Assembly (NCBI RefSeq): GCF_001645125.1
Contig: NZ_LXKA01000334.1
Coordinates: 1 to 61,443, forward strand
From: Paraburkholderia ginsengiterrae
GTDB lineage: Bacteria; Pseudomonadota; Gammaproteobacteria; Burkholderiales; Burkholderiaceae
Length of the DNA: 61,443 nucleotides
Reading direction: 5' to 3'
The notes beneath the pieces were generated by a model. The model was given only the letters and a program-made list of their open reading frames with translations, was not told the origin of the DNA and ran no database searches. Below, piece by piece: positions 34,689 to 43,664 of this stretch. The translations under genes were made by a program, and so were the position numbers. Each line of letters opens with the position of its first letter. Within the stretch, counting starts at the first letter, position 1.

Positions 34689-35912
34689 TCAGTGCGCTGC
34701 CCACTGGATGGTCGAAATATCGATCCCGTCCTTGTGCATTTCCCATAGCGGCGACAGATCGCGCAGCTTGGAAATCTTGGTCTTCAGCAGGTTGATCACA
34801 TAGTCGACATCCTGCTCGGTGGTAAAGCGGCCCACCGTGAAGCGGATCGAGCTGTGCGCGAGCTCGTCGTTACGGCCCAGCGCGCGCAGCACATAGGACG
34901 GCTCCAGCGACGCCGACGTGCAGGCCGAGCCCGACGACACCGCCACATCCTTCACCGCCATGATCAGCGATTCGCCTTCGACGAAATTGAAGCTGATGTT
35001 CAGGTTGTGCGGCACACGTTTTTCCATGTCGCCGTTCACATACACTTCTTCGATTTCCGACAGGCCGCGCAGCAGACGATCGCGCAGCATGCGGATGCGC
35101 TCGTTTTCCGTCGCCATTTCCTCACGTGCGATACGGAACGCTTCACCCATGCCGACGATCTGGTGCGTAGCCAGCGTGCCCGAACGCATGCCGCGCTCGT
35201 GACCGCCGCCGTGCATCTGCGCTTCGATGCGGATACGCGGCTTGCGGCGCACGTACAGCGCGCCGATGCCCTTCGGGCCGTACGTCTTGTGCGCCGAGAA
35301 CGACATCAGGTCGACCTTCAGCTTCTGCAGGTCGATTTCGATCTTGCCGGTGGCTTGCGCGGCGTCGACGTGGAAAATGATGCCCTTTTCACGGGTGATC
35401 TCGCCGATTGCCTCGATGTCCTGAATCACGCCGATTTCGTTATTCACCGACATGACCGACACCAGAATCGTGTCCGGGCGCAGCGCCGCCTTGAAGGCCT
35501 CGAGGTCGATCAGGCCGTCGTCCTTGACGTCCAGATAGGTCACGTCGAAGCCTTCGCGCTCGAGTTCGCGGCAGGTGTCGAGCACGGCCTTGTGCTCGGT
35601 CTTCACCGTGATGACGTGCTTGCCCTTGCTCTTGTAGAAGTGCGCGGCACCCTTGATGGCCAAGTTGTCCGACTCCGTTGCGCCCGAGGTCCAGATGATT
35701 TCGCGCGGGTCGGCGTTCACCAGCGCGGCGACGTTCTCGCGCGCTTCCTCGACCGCACGCTCCGCGTCCCAGCCATACGAGTGGCTGCGCGATGCGGGGT
35801 TGCCGAACTGCTCACGCAGGTACGGAATCATCTTGTCCACCACGCGCGGGTCGACCGGGGTCGTCGCGCTGTAGTCCATGTAGATGGGCAGATGGAGAGA
35901 GTCGTTGTTCAT
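34689..35912 (-). CDS. iscS: Cysteine desulfurase IscS
   Basis: PLP enzyme that supplies sulfur for Fe-S and thionucleoside synthesis. The 407-residue protein has [12 protein letters not shown] with PLP-Lys209 and the persulfide Cys331 in [11 protein letters not shown]. The start is the ATG at 35912 with GGAG 7 bases upstream, giving family start [19 protein letters not shown]; the frame extends 7 codons further. Preceded by iscR. Confidence 0.96.
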   Translation of the reverse strand: MNNDSLHLPIYMDYSATTPVDPRVVDKMIPYLREQFGNPASRSHSYGWDAERAVEEARENVAALVNADPREIIWTSGATESDNLAIKGAAHFYKSKGKHVITVKTEHKAVLDTCRELEREGFDVTYLDVKDDGLIDLEAFKAALRPDTILVSVMSVNNEIGVIQDIEAIGEITREKGIIFHVDAAQATGKIEIDLQKLKVDLMSFSAHKTYGPKGIGALYVRRKPRIRIEAQMHGGGHERGMRSGTLATHQIVGMGEAFRIAREEMATENERIRMLRDRLLRGLSEIEEVYVNGDMEKRVPHNLNISFNFVEGESLIMAVKDVAVSSGSACTSASLEPSYVLRALGRNDELAHSSIRFTVGRFTTEQDVDYVINLLKTKISKLRDLSPLWEMHKDGIDISTIQWAAH

Positions 35913-35988
35913 CAATTGCTCCGGGGACGTCATGTGCTCTGGCTTCTGGTTTCCTGATGAGGCTGCGGTGAATGCTCGCTGCCGCGCC

Positions 35989-36519
35989 TCAGGAACCGGC
36001 CATGTTGAAAACGGAATTGGGTCCTTTCGGCGCCACGCGGACGGGCTCGACCGCCGGCGCCTCGCTGCGCCGGTCGCGCAACACCGCCGGCGCGCCTTCG
36101 CGCGAGCGCTGCTGATCGACCAGATCCTTCAGCGAGACCGAGTCGAGATACTCGACCATTTTCTGGTTCAGCGTGGACCACAGTTCGTGGGTCATGCAAT
36201 GACCGTCGTGCTGTTTGGTGCCCTCGCACGAGCCCTTGCCGCCGCATTGGGTGGCATCGAGCGGCTCGTCGACAGCGATGATGATGTCCGCCACCGTCAC
36301 GTCTTCGGCGCGGCGGGCGAGATTGTAGCCGCCGCCCGGTCCGCGCACGGACTCGACGATTTCATGACGGCGCAGCTTGCCAAACAGCTGCTCGAGGTAC
36401 GACAGGGAAATGTGCTGGCGCTGGCTGATACCCGCAAGCGTCACCGGGCCCTGCTCCTGGCGCAGCGCCAGGTCAATCATCGCCGTGACGGCGAAACGGC
36501 CTTTCGTGGTGAGTCTCAT
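35989..36519 (-). CDS. iscR: Iron-sulfur cluster regulator IscR
   Basis: Rrf2-family regulator that senses Fe-S status and represses the isc operon when holding a 2Fe-2S cluster. The 176-residue protein has an N-terminal winged helix. The cluster ligands are Cys92, Cys98 and Cys108, with His111 in the E. coli His107 position. Four residues are inserted between the second and third Cys relative to E. coli ([11 protein letters not shown]). Two IscR-type boxes overlap its promoter upstream. Confidence 0.95.
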   Translation of the reverse strand: MRLTTKGRFAVTAMIDLALRQEQGPVTLAGISQRQHISLSYLEQLFGKLRRHEIVESVRGPGGGYNLARRAEDVTVADIIIAVDEPLDATQCGGKGSCEGTKQHDGHCMTHELWSTLNQKMVEYLDSVSLKDLVDQQRSREGAPAVLRDRRSEAPAVEPVRVAPKGPNSVFNMAGS

Positions 36520-36536
36520 ATGGTGTGGGAACCGCT

Positions 36537-36561
36537 ATTCTCGACAAGTTTGGTCAAGTAT
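36537..36561 (-). promoter_or_regulatory. IscR-type box 2
   Basis: A 25-bp site that on the minus strand begins ATACTTGACCAAAC and ends TCGAGAAT. It resembles the type-1 IscR consensus (ATA, TTGAC, a central A/T stretch, GTC-like right half). It is one of two tandem copies 27 bp apart and overlaps the -10 and the expected transcription start of iscR. Confidence 0.75.
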
Positions 36562-36584
36562 AAATACATGAGCGATTTAGTCAA
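36557..36584 (-). promoter_or_regulatory. iscR promoter
   Basis: On the minus strand TTGACT (36579-36584) and TATACT (36557-36562) are separated by 16 bases. It sits 38 bp upstream of the iscR ATG and overlaps both IscR boxes, the architecture of E. coli iscR autorepression. Confidence 0.75.
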
Positions 36585-36588
36585 GTAT
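36564..36588 (-). promoter_or_regulatory. IscR-type box 1
   Basis: Minus-strand site that begins ATACTTGACTAAATCG and ends TCATGTAT. It shares ATACTTGAC with box 2 and overlaps the -35 element. Confidence 0.75.
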
Positions 36589-36650
36589 CCATATTGAAAT
36601 TTGGGTTATTTGCTTAATTCCGAGACAAGGGCGGCGCGCGCTCGCCGGCC

Positions 36651-37148
36651 CTACGCGAGCAACTGGGGACGCAGGGCCGCAATCAGTCCGCGGCAAGCGG
36701 CTTCACACTGATCCAGCACCTGCTCGAAACCTTCAGCGCCGCCGAAATACGGATCGGCGACTTCGCGGGCGCCGCCCCAGCGGCTGTCCGATTCCGGGAC
36801 GAATTCCATCAGCAGCCTGATCTTGTCGCGCTGCGCGGGTGGGCAAACCTGGCGCAGCCCGGCGACGTTTTTGTCGTCCATCGCAATCAGCAGATCGAAG
36901 CGCTCGAAATCCGCCGCGGCGATCTGGCGGCCGCGCAAGGCGGCCAGGTCAAAACCCCTTCGGGCGGCTGCCTGTTGCGCACGCTCGTCGGGTGGTTCGC
37001 CGATATGCCAGTCGCCCGTCCCGGCCGAATCGACCAGGATGCGCTCTGCAAGCTTCGCCTCGCCGACCAGTTGGCGCATCACGCCTTCCGCCGTCGGTGA
37101 ACGGCAGATGTTCCCGAGGCAGACAAAGCAGATCGACACGGTTTTCAT
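36651..37148 (-). CDS. Low-molecular-weight protein-tyrosine phosphatase
   Basis: A 165-residue phosphatase of the arsenate-reductase-like fold. The P-loop CLGNICRS (10-17) with nucleophile Cys10 and the general acid DPYFGG near residue 130 are intact. The start is the ATG at 37148; a TTG 12 codons upstream is less likely. It lies upstream of iscR on the same strand with the iscR promoter in between. The substrate is unknown; relatives dephosphorylate BY-kinases of capsule export. Confidence 0.9.
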   Translation of the reverse strand: MKTVSICFVCLGNICRSPTAEGVMRQLVGEAKLAERILVDSAGTGDWHIGEPPDERAQQAAARRGFDLAALRGRQIAAADFERFDLLIAMDDKNVAGLRQVCPPAQRDKIRLLMEFVPESDSRWGGAREVADPYFGGAEGFEQVLDQCEAACRGLIAALRPQLLA

Positions 37149-37319
37149 CAGAGGCTTTTCAGGCGCGTTAGACGCATGGGTCAACGGTTAGCAAACGGGT
37201 GCCGCGATTATACAAAGCTCGTCAAAATCTCGCCGGACGCCGGGCCGGCGCGCGGCGGCGCGGCCCAAGGGCATAACGTCGGCCGACACCGGCCGCCATC
37301 GCTACGCCCTGCTGCAGAA

Positions 37320-37571
37320 TCAACTACTCACCGCCGACGCATCCGCAAGGGGCATCGCCTTCGGGGACCGCATGGGCTTGGCCGGCAGCGCCGAGCTTTC
37401 GTCGATCATGCCGTACGAGACGGCGCGAGCGAGTTCAGCCGTCAGCTGATCAGCGGCGAGCGGAGTCTGCGGGGGGCGCGAAGCGGCATCGCCGCACAGA
37501 TGCAGGAACGCAGCCGCGGCAAGCGGCACAACAATGGCAAGGGGCCAGTACACCGATATTTTCTTTCTCAT
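37320..37571 (-). CDS. Small membrane-anchored or exported protein, uncertain
   Basis: An 83-residue frame from the ATG at 37571. It has a positively charged start (MRKK), a hydrophobic segment (about 8-25) and then a polar Pro/Ala-rich region. A Cys at about 26 follows LHL, which is not a good lipobox. A longer frame to 37610 starts with TTG. A 138-residue plus-strand frame overlaps the same DNA and cannot be excluded. No family recognised. Confidence 0.4.
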   Translation of the reverse strand: MRKKISVYWPLAIVVPLAAAAFLHLCGDAASRPPQTPLAADQLTAELARAVSYGMIDESSALPAKPMRSPKAMPLADASAVSS

Positions 37572-37849
37572 GATGGCATTTCTTCCGATTAGGAGTCTGT
37601 GAGCTAGCAACTCACTATGACCAGTTGAAATGCTATAGAAATACGCAATCAGGAAAAACCCACTGGCGCGAGATACATCGTTGCTCCGAATGGAACAGTC
37701 AATTAATCGCGTGGAGGCGCACGACGCGGAGTGCTTGCCGAAGCACGTCGTGGCACGAAAAAGAAATCCTTACAAACACATACAAAGCTCACGCGACGGA
37801 CGGCGATAATAGCGGTCTCACCGACATACATTTCGCACTGGTCGATCTC

Positions 37850-38356
37850 ATGAAATGCTTCGCGCCCCTCGCCAGCCTTGCCGTTGCCGCCCTGCTCAGC
37901 GGCTGCGCGGTGTACCCGGACGGCACGCCGATGTACGGTAACGGCGGCGGCTACAGCGGCTATCAAGACTACGACGGTTACGCCACCGGCGTGCCGGTCG
38001 TGCCGCAAACCAACGTCTATATGGGCTATGGCAATTACTACGGCCCGGGCTACTACAACGGGCCGGGAGGTTACTACGGGCCGAGGGGCTATGACGGCTA
38101 CCCGGACAGGGGCCACCCGAACAATGGGAACGGCAACTGGCACGGCGGGCCGCCGCCGCAACCGCAAAGCGCGGTGAGCGGCCCGCGCGGGCCGAGCGGA
38201 TCGAGTGCGCCGCGCCCGGGAGCGGGCAACCCGCCGCCTCCGCCTCCGCCACAACAGGCAGGCAATGGAGGTAACCGCGGCAATGGCAACGGCAACAATG
38301 GCTCGCAGAGGGGAAACTGGACTAGCCGTCCGTCGGGCAGTCCGACGGAACATTGA
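37850..38356 (+). CDS. Gly/Tyr/Pro-rich lipoprotein
   Basis: A 168-residue predicted lipoprotein. The signal segment ends in LLSGC with lipidated Cys19. The rest is low complexity: first Gly/Tyr-rich (YNGPGGYYGPRGYDGY), then Pro-rich, then Asn/Gly repeats. The frame is open further upstream but the ATG at 37850 gives a textbook signal peptide. Function unknown. It converges with lutB, 44 bp away. Confidence 0.75.
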   Translation: MKCFAPLASLAVAALLSGCAVYPDGTPMYGNGGGYSGYQDYDGYATGVPVVPQTNVYMGYGNYYGPGYYNGPGGYYGPRGYDGYPDRGHPNNGNGNWHGGPPPQPQSAVSGPRGPSGSSAPRPGAGNPPPPPPPQQAGNGGNRGNGNGNNGSQRGNWTSRPSGSPTEH

Positions 38357-38400
38357 CCCGGAGAGGCGCGGGCCGCGCGAGAACCGCGGCCGCCGCCTGC

Positions 38401-39816
38401 TTAGCCGATATGGCTGCGTTGCGCTGCGTATAGCTCCCTGAACGTGCGGCCGACCGGGGCCGGCATATCGCGCGTCCCCGTCCAGCCCGCTCCACCCAAC
38501 GGCAGCCGGGCAATCGAACGATTCCGACCGCCCATGCGCTCCAGCACCCGTACGGCAAGCTTGGTGACGAGCGCATACGCATCCGGATGCAGCGCCAGAA
38601 AGCCCCATACCGCGAGTCCCAGACGCTCCTTCCAGGGCCGCAGATGCCGCTCCACCTGTTTCTCGCGCAGCTTGCGCAACAGATCGGATAACGGAATGCC
38701 GACCGGACACACGCTGTTGCATTCACCGCACAGCGTCGCGGCCTGTGGCAAATCGAGCGCCTTGTCGAGCCCGACATAGCTCGGCGTCAGCACCGAACCC
38801 ATCGGACCCGGATAGACCCAGCCGTACGCGTGGCCGCCCACCTTCTGATACACCGGGCAATGATTCATGCACGCGCCGCAACGGATGCATCTCAGCATCT
38901 CCTGAAAATCGCCGCCGATCAGCCCGGTACGCCCCCCGTCGACGAGCACCACATACATATGCTCGGGACCGTCCTGATCCTGCTCGCCGCGCGGCCCGGT
39001 CAGCACCGAAAAATAGTTCGACGTGGCCTGCCCGGTCGCGGAACGCGGCAACAAACGCATTGCCGTGGCCAGATCTTCCAGCGTGGGCAACACTTTCTCG
39101 ATACCGGTGACGGCCACGTGCACGCGCGGCATCACGGTGCACATGCCCTCGTTGCCCTCGTTGGTGACCAGCACGACCGAACCGGTCTCCGCCACCACGA
39201 AGTTGCCGCCAGTCACGCCCATATCCGCCGTCATGAAGTGCGGGCGCAGCATCTCGCGCGCTTCCCGCGTCATGTCGGTGATCTCGGTCAGGCGCGGCCG
39301 ACCATGCGTTTTCGCGAACAGGTCGGCGATTTCGTCCTTATCCTTATGAACCACCGGCGCAATGATGTGGCTCGGCGGCTCGTTGTCGTTGATCTGCAGG
39401 ATGTACTCGCCCAGATCGGTCTCGATCGACTGCACGCCCATTTGCCCGAGCACCTCGTTCAGGCGCATTTCCTCGGTGACCATCGACTTGGTCTTGATCA
39501 CCTTCTTCACCTCGTGCCGGCGCGCAATGTCACCGACGAGCCGGGCGGCCTCAGTAGTCGTCTCGGCAAACAGCACCGTCACGCCGCGCCGGGCCGCTTC
39601 GCGCTCGAAGGTTTCCAGCCACACATCGAGATTCTCCAGCGCGCGATTGCGGCGCTCCTTCAGCGCCGCGCGGGTAGCGGGAAAATCGATCGCGGTCATA
39701 GCCGTGGCGCGGGCCGACACGAACTTGGTCGACAGCTTGGTGAGGTTCTGCTGCAGACGCTGGTCGGCGAGCTTCTGACCGGCGCGTGCCTTGAATTGCA
39801 TCGATTGGACTTGCAT
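38401..39816 (-). CDS. lutB: Lactate-utilisation iron-sulfur protein LutB (LldF)
   Basis: A 471-residue subunit of the LutABC-type L-lactate oxidation system. An N-terminal LUD domain is followed by two 4Fe-4S motifs, CIRCGACMNHC and CGECNSVC, each ending in CP. The ATG at 39816 has AAGG upstream; an ATG five codons later is also possible. It follows lutA by about 90 bp. No lutC lies in this window. Confidence 0.88.
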   Translation of the reverse strand: MQVQSMQFKARAGQKLADQRLQQNLTKLSTKFVSARATAMTAIDFPATRAALKERRNRALENLDVWLETFEREAARRGVTVLFAETTTEAARLVGDIARRHEVKKVIKTKSMVTEEMRLNEVLGQMGVQSIETDLGEYILQINDNEPPSHIIAPVVHKDKDEIADLFAKTHGRPRLTEITDMTREAREMLRPHFMTADMGVTGGNFVVAETGSVVLVTNEGNEGMCTVMPRVHVAVTGIEKVLPTLEDLATAMRLLPRSATGQATSNYFSVLTGPRGEQDQDGPEHMYVVLVDGGRTGLIGGDFQEMLRCIRCGACMNHCPVYQKVGGHAYGWVYPGPMGSVLTPSYVGLDKALDLPQAATLCGECNSVCPVGIPLSDLLRKLREKQVERHLRPWKERLGLAVWGFLALHPDAYALVTKLAVRVLERMGGRNRSIARLPLGGAGWTGTRDMPAPVGRTFRELYAAQRSHIG

Positions 39817-39906
39817 GGCGGCCTTGTGCGGATTCGGGCAAAGCGCGCGAACGGCAACGCGCATAACGGAACACAACGGAAAACGGCGGCAACGCGACGC
39901 GCGGCG

Positions 39907-40629
39907 TCAGACGTCGCCGGCCAGCACCTGTGCAATGTGCAGCACCCGCGTGGTGTGGTCGCCGGTACGCCGCAAACGGCCTTCAATATTGAGCATGCAC
40001 CCGAGGTCGCCGAGCACCACCGCGCCGGTGCCGCTTGCCTGGATGTTCGCGCATTTTTCGTCGACGATTGCCGTCGAGATATCGCTGTACTTGACCGCGA
40101 AAGTGCCGCCGAAGCCGCAGCAGTGCTCGCAACCCTTCATTTCAGTCACGGCGACGCCCACCTGCGCGAGCAACGCGCGCGGCTGCTCCTTGACGCCGAG
40201 TTCACGCAGCCCCGAGCAGGAATCGTGGTAGGTCACCGGCGCTGTGAATTCGCCCGGCTGCAATTGCACCTTGGCCACGTTCACGAGGAAGTCGGTCAGT
40301 TCGAACACTTTGGCGCGCAGCCGGCCGAAGCGGTTCATCAGTTCGGGATCGTCGGCGAAGAGGTCGCCGTAATGCACGCGGATCATGCCGCCGCAAGAGC
40401 CCGATGGCACCACGATGTAATCGAACTGTTCGAATTCGCGCAGGGTTTTCTCGGCCAGATCGCGCGCGATGCGGCGCTCCCCCGAGTTGTAAGCGGGTTG
40501 CCCGCAGCAGGTTTGGGCGGGCGGCACAACCACTTCGAAACCGGCTCCTTCGATCAGCTTGATGACCGAAAAACCGATTTCGGGACGCATCAGGTCGATC
40601 AGGCACGTAACGAACAATCCGACTCGCAT
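39907..40629 (-). CDS. lutA: Lactate-utilisation protein LutA (LldE)
   Basis: A 240-residue protein with two CCG domains: TCCGQPAYNSG and HCCGFGGTFAVKYSDIS. Such domains bind a noncubane Fe-S cluster in heterodisulfide reductase B-like proteins. The start ATG at 40629 has AAGGAGG 5 bases upstream, a strong ribosome site. It is divergent from an IclR-family regulator gene and shares its intergenic region. Confidence 0.9.
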   Translation of the reverse strand: MRVGLFVTCLIDLMRPEIGFSVIKLIEGAGFEVVVPPAQTCCGQPAYNSGERRIARDLAEKTLREFEQFDYIVVPSGSCGGMIRVHYGDLFADDPELMNRFGRLRAKVFELTDFLVNVAKVQLQPGEFTAPVTYHDSCSGLRELGVKEQPRALLAQVGVAVTEMKGCEHCCGFGGTFAVKYSDISTAIVDEKCANIQASGTGAVVLGDLGCMLNIEGRLRRTGDHTTRVLHIAQVLAGDV

Positions 40630-40718
40630 GAGCCCTCCTTCGGGAAAACGTCCCTGATTATCCGCTGTTTGCCGCACAATACCAACGGCCGGAAGGCATA
40701 GGACGAGCACCACCTGAT

Positions 40719-40736
40719 TTGGAATAGCCTTTCCAA
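40719..40736. promoter_or_regulatory. Perfect 18-bp palindrome, candidate IclR-family operator
   Basis: TTGGAA (40719-40724), spacer TAGCCT, then TTCCAA (40731-40736). It lies between lutA and the divergent IclR-family gene, about 90 bp before the lutA start and 70 bp before the iclR-like start. The TGGAA...TTCCA form resembles known IclR-family operators such as that of E. coli IclR. Confidence 0.6.
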
Positions 40737-40807
40737 TCACATTCGCTTTTTTCACGATACGAGATACAATCAATTTCCGCTGTTTGACGCGTCAACCGAT
40801 TCCTCCC

Positions 40808-41617
40808 ATGAGCGATACGAACCCGGATCCCAAAACGTCGATCCAGGTGATCGAACGCATGATGCGCCTGCTCGATGCACTCGCCGCACATAGCGACCCG
40901 GTCAGCCTGAAAGAACTTGCCATCCGCACGGAACTGCACCCTTCCACCGCGCACCGCATCCTGAACGACATGGTGATGTGCCGGCTGGTCGACCGGTCGG
41001 ACCCCGGCACTTACCGTCTCGGCATGCGCCTGCTCGAACTGGGCAATCTGGTGAAGGCGCGCCTGTCGGTGCGCGACGCGGCGCTCACGCCGATGCGCGA
41101 ATTGCACCGGCAGACGGGCCAGACCGTGAACCTCTCGGTGCGTCAGGGCGACGAAATCGTCTACATCGAACGGGCTTATTCCGAGCGCTCCGGCATGCAG
41201 GTGGTGCGAGCCATCGGCGGACGGGCTCCCCTGCATCTGACCTCGGTGGGCAAGCTCTTTCTCGCCGCCGACGAATCGACCCGCGTACGGGCCTACGCCA
41301 CGCGCACCGGCTTGTCGGGCCACACGCAGAACAGCATTACCGACCTGAGCAAACTGGAACGCGAACTCTCGCATGTACGCCAGCAGGCCTGCGCGCGCGA
41401 CAACGAGGAGCTGGAACTGGGCGTGCGCTGCATTGCCGCCGGCATCTACGACGACACCGGCAAGCTGGTCGCCGGCCTATCGCTGTCGGCGCCCGCGGAC
41501 CGTCTGCAAGACTCGTGGCTCAGCCAGCTCAGCCAGACGGCGCTGATGATCTCGGAGTCGCTCGGCTATCGGCCGCCCTCGCCGCAGGACCATGCTCACG
41601 GCCATCATCACGCGTAA
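40808..41617 (+). CDS. IclR-family transcriptional regulator
   Basis: A 269-residue regulator with an N-terminal winged helix (LLDALAAHSDPVSLKELA, HPSTAHRILND) and a C-terminal effector-binding domain (LHLTSVGKLFLA, with EELELGVRCIAAGI). Such regulators bind small acids and usually act on the neighbouring divergent operon. The neighbour here is lutAB, so lactate or a related acid is the likely effector. This is an inference. Start ATG at 40808 has only a weak ribosome site. Confidence 0.87.
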   Translation: MSDTNPDPKTSIQVIERMMRLLDALAAHSDPVSLKELAIRTELHPSTAHRILNDMVMCRLVDRSDPGTYRLGMRLLELGNLVKARLSVRDAALTPMRELHRQTGQTVNLSVRQGDEIVYIERAYSERSGMQVVRAIGGRAPLHLTSVGKLFLAADESTRVRAYATRTGLSGHTQNSITDLSKLERELSHVRQQACARDNEELELGVRCIAAGIYDDTGKLVAGLSLSAPADRLQDSWLSQLSQTALMISESLGYRPPSPQDHAHGHHHA

Positions 41618-41643
41618 GCCGGCGCTACCGTCAGCTCAATGAC

Positions 41644-41671
41644 AAAAAGCCTCGCATCCGCGAGGCTTTTT
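41644..41671. terminator. Bidirectional rho-independent terminator
   Basis: AAAAAGCCTCGC (41644-41655), ATCC loop, GCGAGGCTTTTT (41660-41671). It lies between the converging iclR-like gene and pbpG. Confidence 0.87.
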
Positions 41672-41710
41672 GTTTTGCTGGCCAGTCAGGCAACCGGCCA
41701 CCGGGATGCG

Positions 41711-42886
41711 TCAGGTGCCCGCGCCGCCGGCATCCGCGCTGGTGATGCGCGGCTGGTCGCCGCCGTTATCAAGCCACGTGCGCAGACGCGTGGCGTCGGC
41801 AAAACGCGAATATTTGCCCGACGAATCGAGCAGCACCATGATCATCGGACGGCCGTGGATGGTCGCCTGCATCACGAGGCACTCACCCGCTTCGTTGATG
41901 AAACCGGTCTTTTGCAGGCCGATATCCCACGTCGGGTTGCGCACCAGCGCATTCGTGCTGTTGTAGGCCAGCGAGCGCTTGCCGGTGTACACCTCGTAGC
42001 TATGATCGGTCGAGAACTTGCGGATCACCGGATATTGATACGCAGCATTGACCATCTTCACGAGGTCGCGCGCGCTCGACACGTTCTGGCTCGTCAAACC
42101 TGTGGGGTTTTCAAAGTGCGTGTCGGTCATGCCGAGTTGCTTCGCCTTGGCATTCATGGCGGCGAGGAACGCCGGACGGCCGCCCGGGAAGTAACGCGAC
42201 AGCGACGCGGCCGCGCGGTTTTCCGAGGCCATCAGTGCGATGTGCAGCATGTCTTCACGCGAGAGCACCGAGCCCACCGACAGACGCGAGCCGGTGTTCT
42301 TTTCGTAATCGCGGTCTTCGTCCGTGACTTCGATCTGGTCCGTCATCGGCTCTTTCGAATCGAGCACCACCATCGCCGTCATCAGCTTGGTGATCGACGC
42401 GATCGGCACCACGGCGCGCGAATTCTTGTCGAACAGCGATTCACCGGTGTTCTGATCGATCACATAGGCGACGCTCGAACGCAGCATCAGCGCGTCGGGC
42501 GTGTCGTGCAGACCAAAGGCCTGGCCGACGCTCGGCTGGCGCGGTTCGTAGGCGACGCGGCGCATCACCGTGTGGTGACGGCCATTCGACGTGTACGTGA
42601 CGCGCTTGCGCTTGACGCTCGCGCGCGGCGCGTCGTCGTCAGCGGCGGCTACCGGTTTGGCAGCCGCGCCTTTGTTCGCCTTCGACACCTTGGCGGTGGC
42701 AGCAGCCGGCTTCTTGGTTTTTTTCGCCTGTTTGGTGGTTGTTGCAGTCGCGTCAGGCGTGGCGGCAAAAGTGCTCACAGGCGCGGCGAACGCCGCCGCG
42801 ATGACCATGGAGGCGGCCACCGACAGAGCGGTGCTGCGGGCCGCGCCGTGGATCACTTTTAGCGACGAAAACATGTCGGTTTTCAT
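41711..42886 (-). CDS. pbpG: D-alanyl-D-alanine endopeptidase PBP7
   Basis: Penicillin-binding protein of the S11 family that trims peptidoglycan cross-links. The 391-residue protein has an export segment (about 25-42), a Lys/Ala-rich linker (about 50-90), and the catalytic motifs SITK (Ser164-Lys167), SEN (221-223) and KTG (326-328). The start is the ATG at 42886; a TTG lies 12 codons upstream. The Lys/Ala-rich linker makes it longer than E. coli PBP7. Confidence 0.9.
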   Translation of the reverse strand: MKTDMFSSLKVIHGAARSTALSVAASMVIAAAFAAPVSTFAATPDATATTTKQAKKTKKPAAATAKVSKANKGAAAKPVAAADDDAPRASVKRKRVTYTSNGRHHTVMRRVAYEPRQPSVGQAFGLHDTPDALMLRSSVAYVIDQNTGESLFDKNSRAVVPIASITKLMTAMVVLDSKEPMTDQIEVTDEDRDYEKNTGSRLSVGSVLSREDMLHIALMASENRAAASLSRYFPGGRPAFLAAMNAKAKQLGMTDTHFENPTGLTSQNVSSARDLVKMVNAAYQYPVIRKFSTDHSYEVYTGKRSLAYNSTNALVRNPTWDIGLQKTGFINEAGECLVMQATIHGRPMIMVLLDSSGKYSRFADATRLRTWLDNGGDQPRITSADAGGAGT

Positions 42887-43503
42887 GTGTGTTCGGTAAG
42901 GAGCGGCGAGAGGTTTCCGCAAGTGTAGTAAAACAACGAAAAATTAGCAATTTTAAGCACTTATACGTGGTCCTTAAACCGGCTTGTAAGCTCCGATCGC
43001 AAAAACACAAGTCAGTGCCCCGCCTCGATCGAAAAAAACGATCGCTGGCGTGCTTCGTCCCGCCCTTGCCGCCACACGCCAGAATCTCGAGGTGATTCTT
43101 CCAGCATAACGGCAATTTCGAGACAACCTTGATCAGGGGAAATACGGTCAACACACAGGCAGGCCAAGGGCTTGCTCGTGCAAGGCGCGCAGTCGGGATC
43201 ACGCCGCGAGGGTGTTAAACACCTGCTGAGATCGCCAACGCGCATTCGACCGGCATGAAGCGTTAACGTTCCGTGACACTTTCCGGTTTACATGAATCTG
43301 CAAATCCTGGCTTGCCACCCGCTGCCAGATGCTGGCCAGCCGCGCCGCCCGCGCACCAGGATCGGTCAAAACGCCCTACCCGCCTGCCGGTCAAGTCGAT
43401 TTTGCCGCGCACCAGCACGGCGCAAGAGCCAATTCAGCCTGCGTCATACGAATGTCATGCGTACTGAATAACGTATTGTTTTATCAGCATTTTATCAACA
43501 TTG

Positions 43504-43515
43504 TGCGACGCACAA
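43504..43515 (+). promoter_or_regulatory. PhaR-like box 1
   Basis: TGCGACGCACAA, which fits the TGC...GCA pattern I recall for PhaR regulators of phasin genes. The wider sequence TTGTGC GAC GCACAA is a perfect palindrome. It lies just upstream of the -35 element of phaP. Confidence 0.6.
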
Positions 43516-43522
43516 AAAGTTC

Positions 43523-43550
43523 TTGACATTCGGTTAGGCCATCCTAAAAT
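43523..43550 (+). promoter_or_regulatory. phaP sigma-70-type promoter
   Basis: TTGACA (43523-43528) and TAAAAT (43545-43550) with a 16-base spacer. It leaves a ~108-nt leader before the phasin ATG, which fits high expression of an abundant granule protein. Confidence 0.75.
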
Positions 43551-43562
43551 GGGAACCATTGC

Positions 43563-43574
43563 TGCGATGCACAA
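43563..43574 (+). promoter_or_regulatory. PhaR-like box 2
   Basis: TGCGATGCACAA, one base different from box 1; both extend to TGCGAYGCACAAAA. It lies just downstream of the -10, near the transcription start, a fitting place for a repressor. Confidence 0.6.
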
Positions 43575-43664
43575 AACATTGCAGTCCGGGGAGATGCACC
43601 AATGTGTCTCGCCACCAACCCAACGCGGTCCGCACAGACAGACCGCTACCCAGGAGCGTAAAAC

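Larger units (their letters stand above)
42887..43664. other. Long intergenic region upstream of phaP
   Basis: About 780 bp, AT-richer than its surroundings. From 43500 it contains the phaP promoter and PhaR-like boxes. The first ~600 bp has only short, low-quality frames on both strands (for example 43012-43245 minus). I see no RNA gene, tandem repeat or IS end. It could hold an unrecognised small RNA. Confidence 0.5.

Noticed and set aside
41639-42862. 407-residue plus-strand frame over pbpG
   Set aside because: Shadow of pbpG, which has all three catalytic motifs on the other strand.
43012-43245. 77-residue minus-strand frame in the pbpG-phaP gap
   Set aside because: No ribosome site, no recognisable composition, starts in a non-coding-looking stretch.
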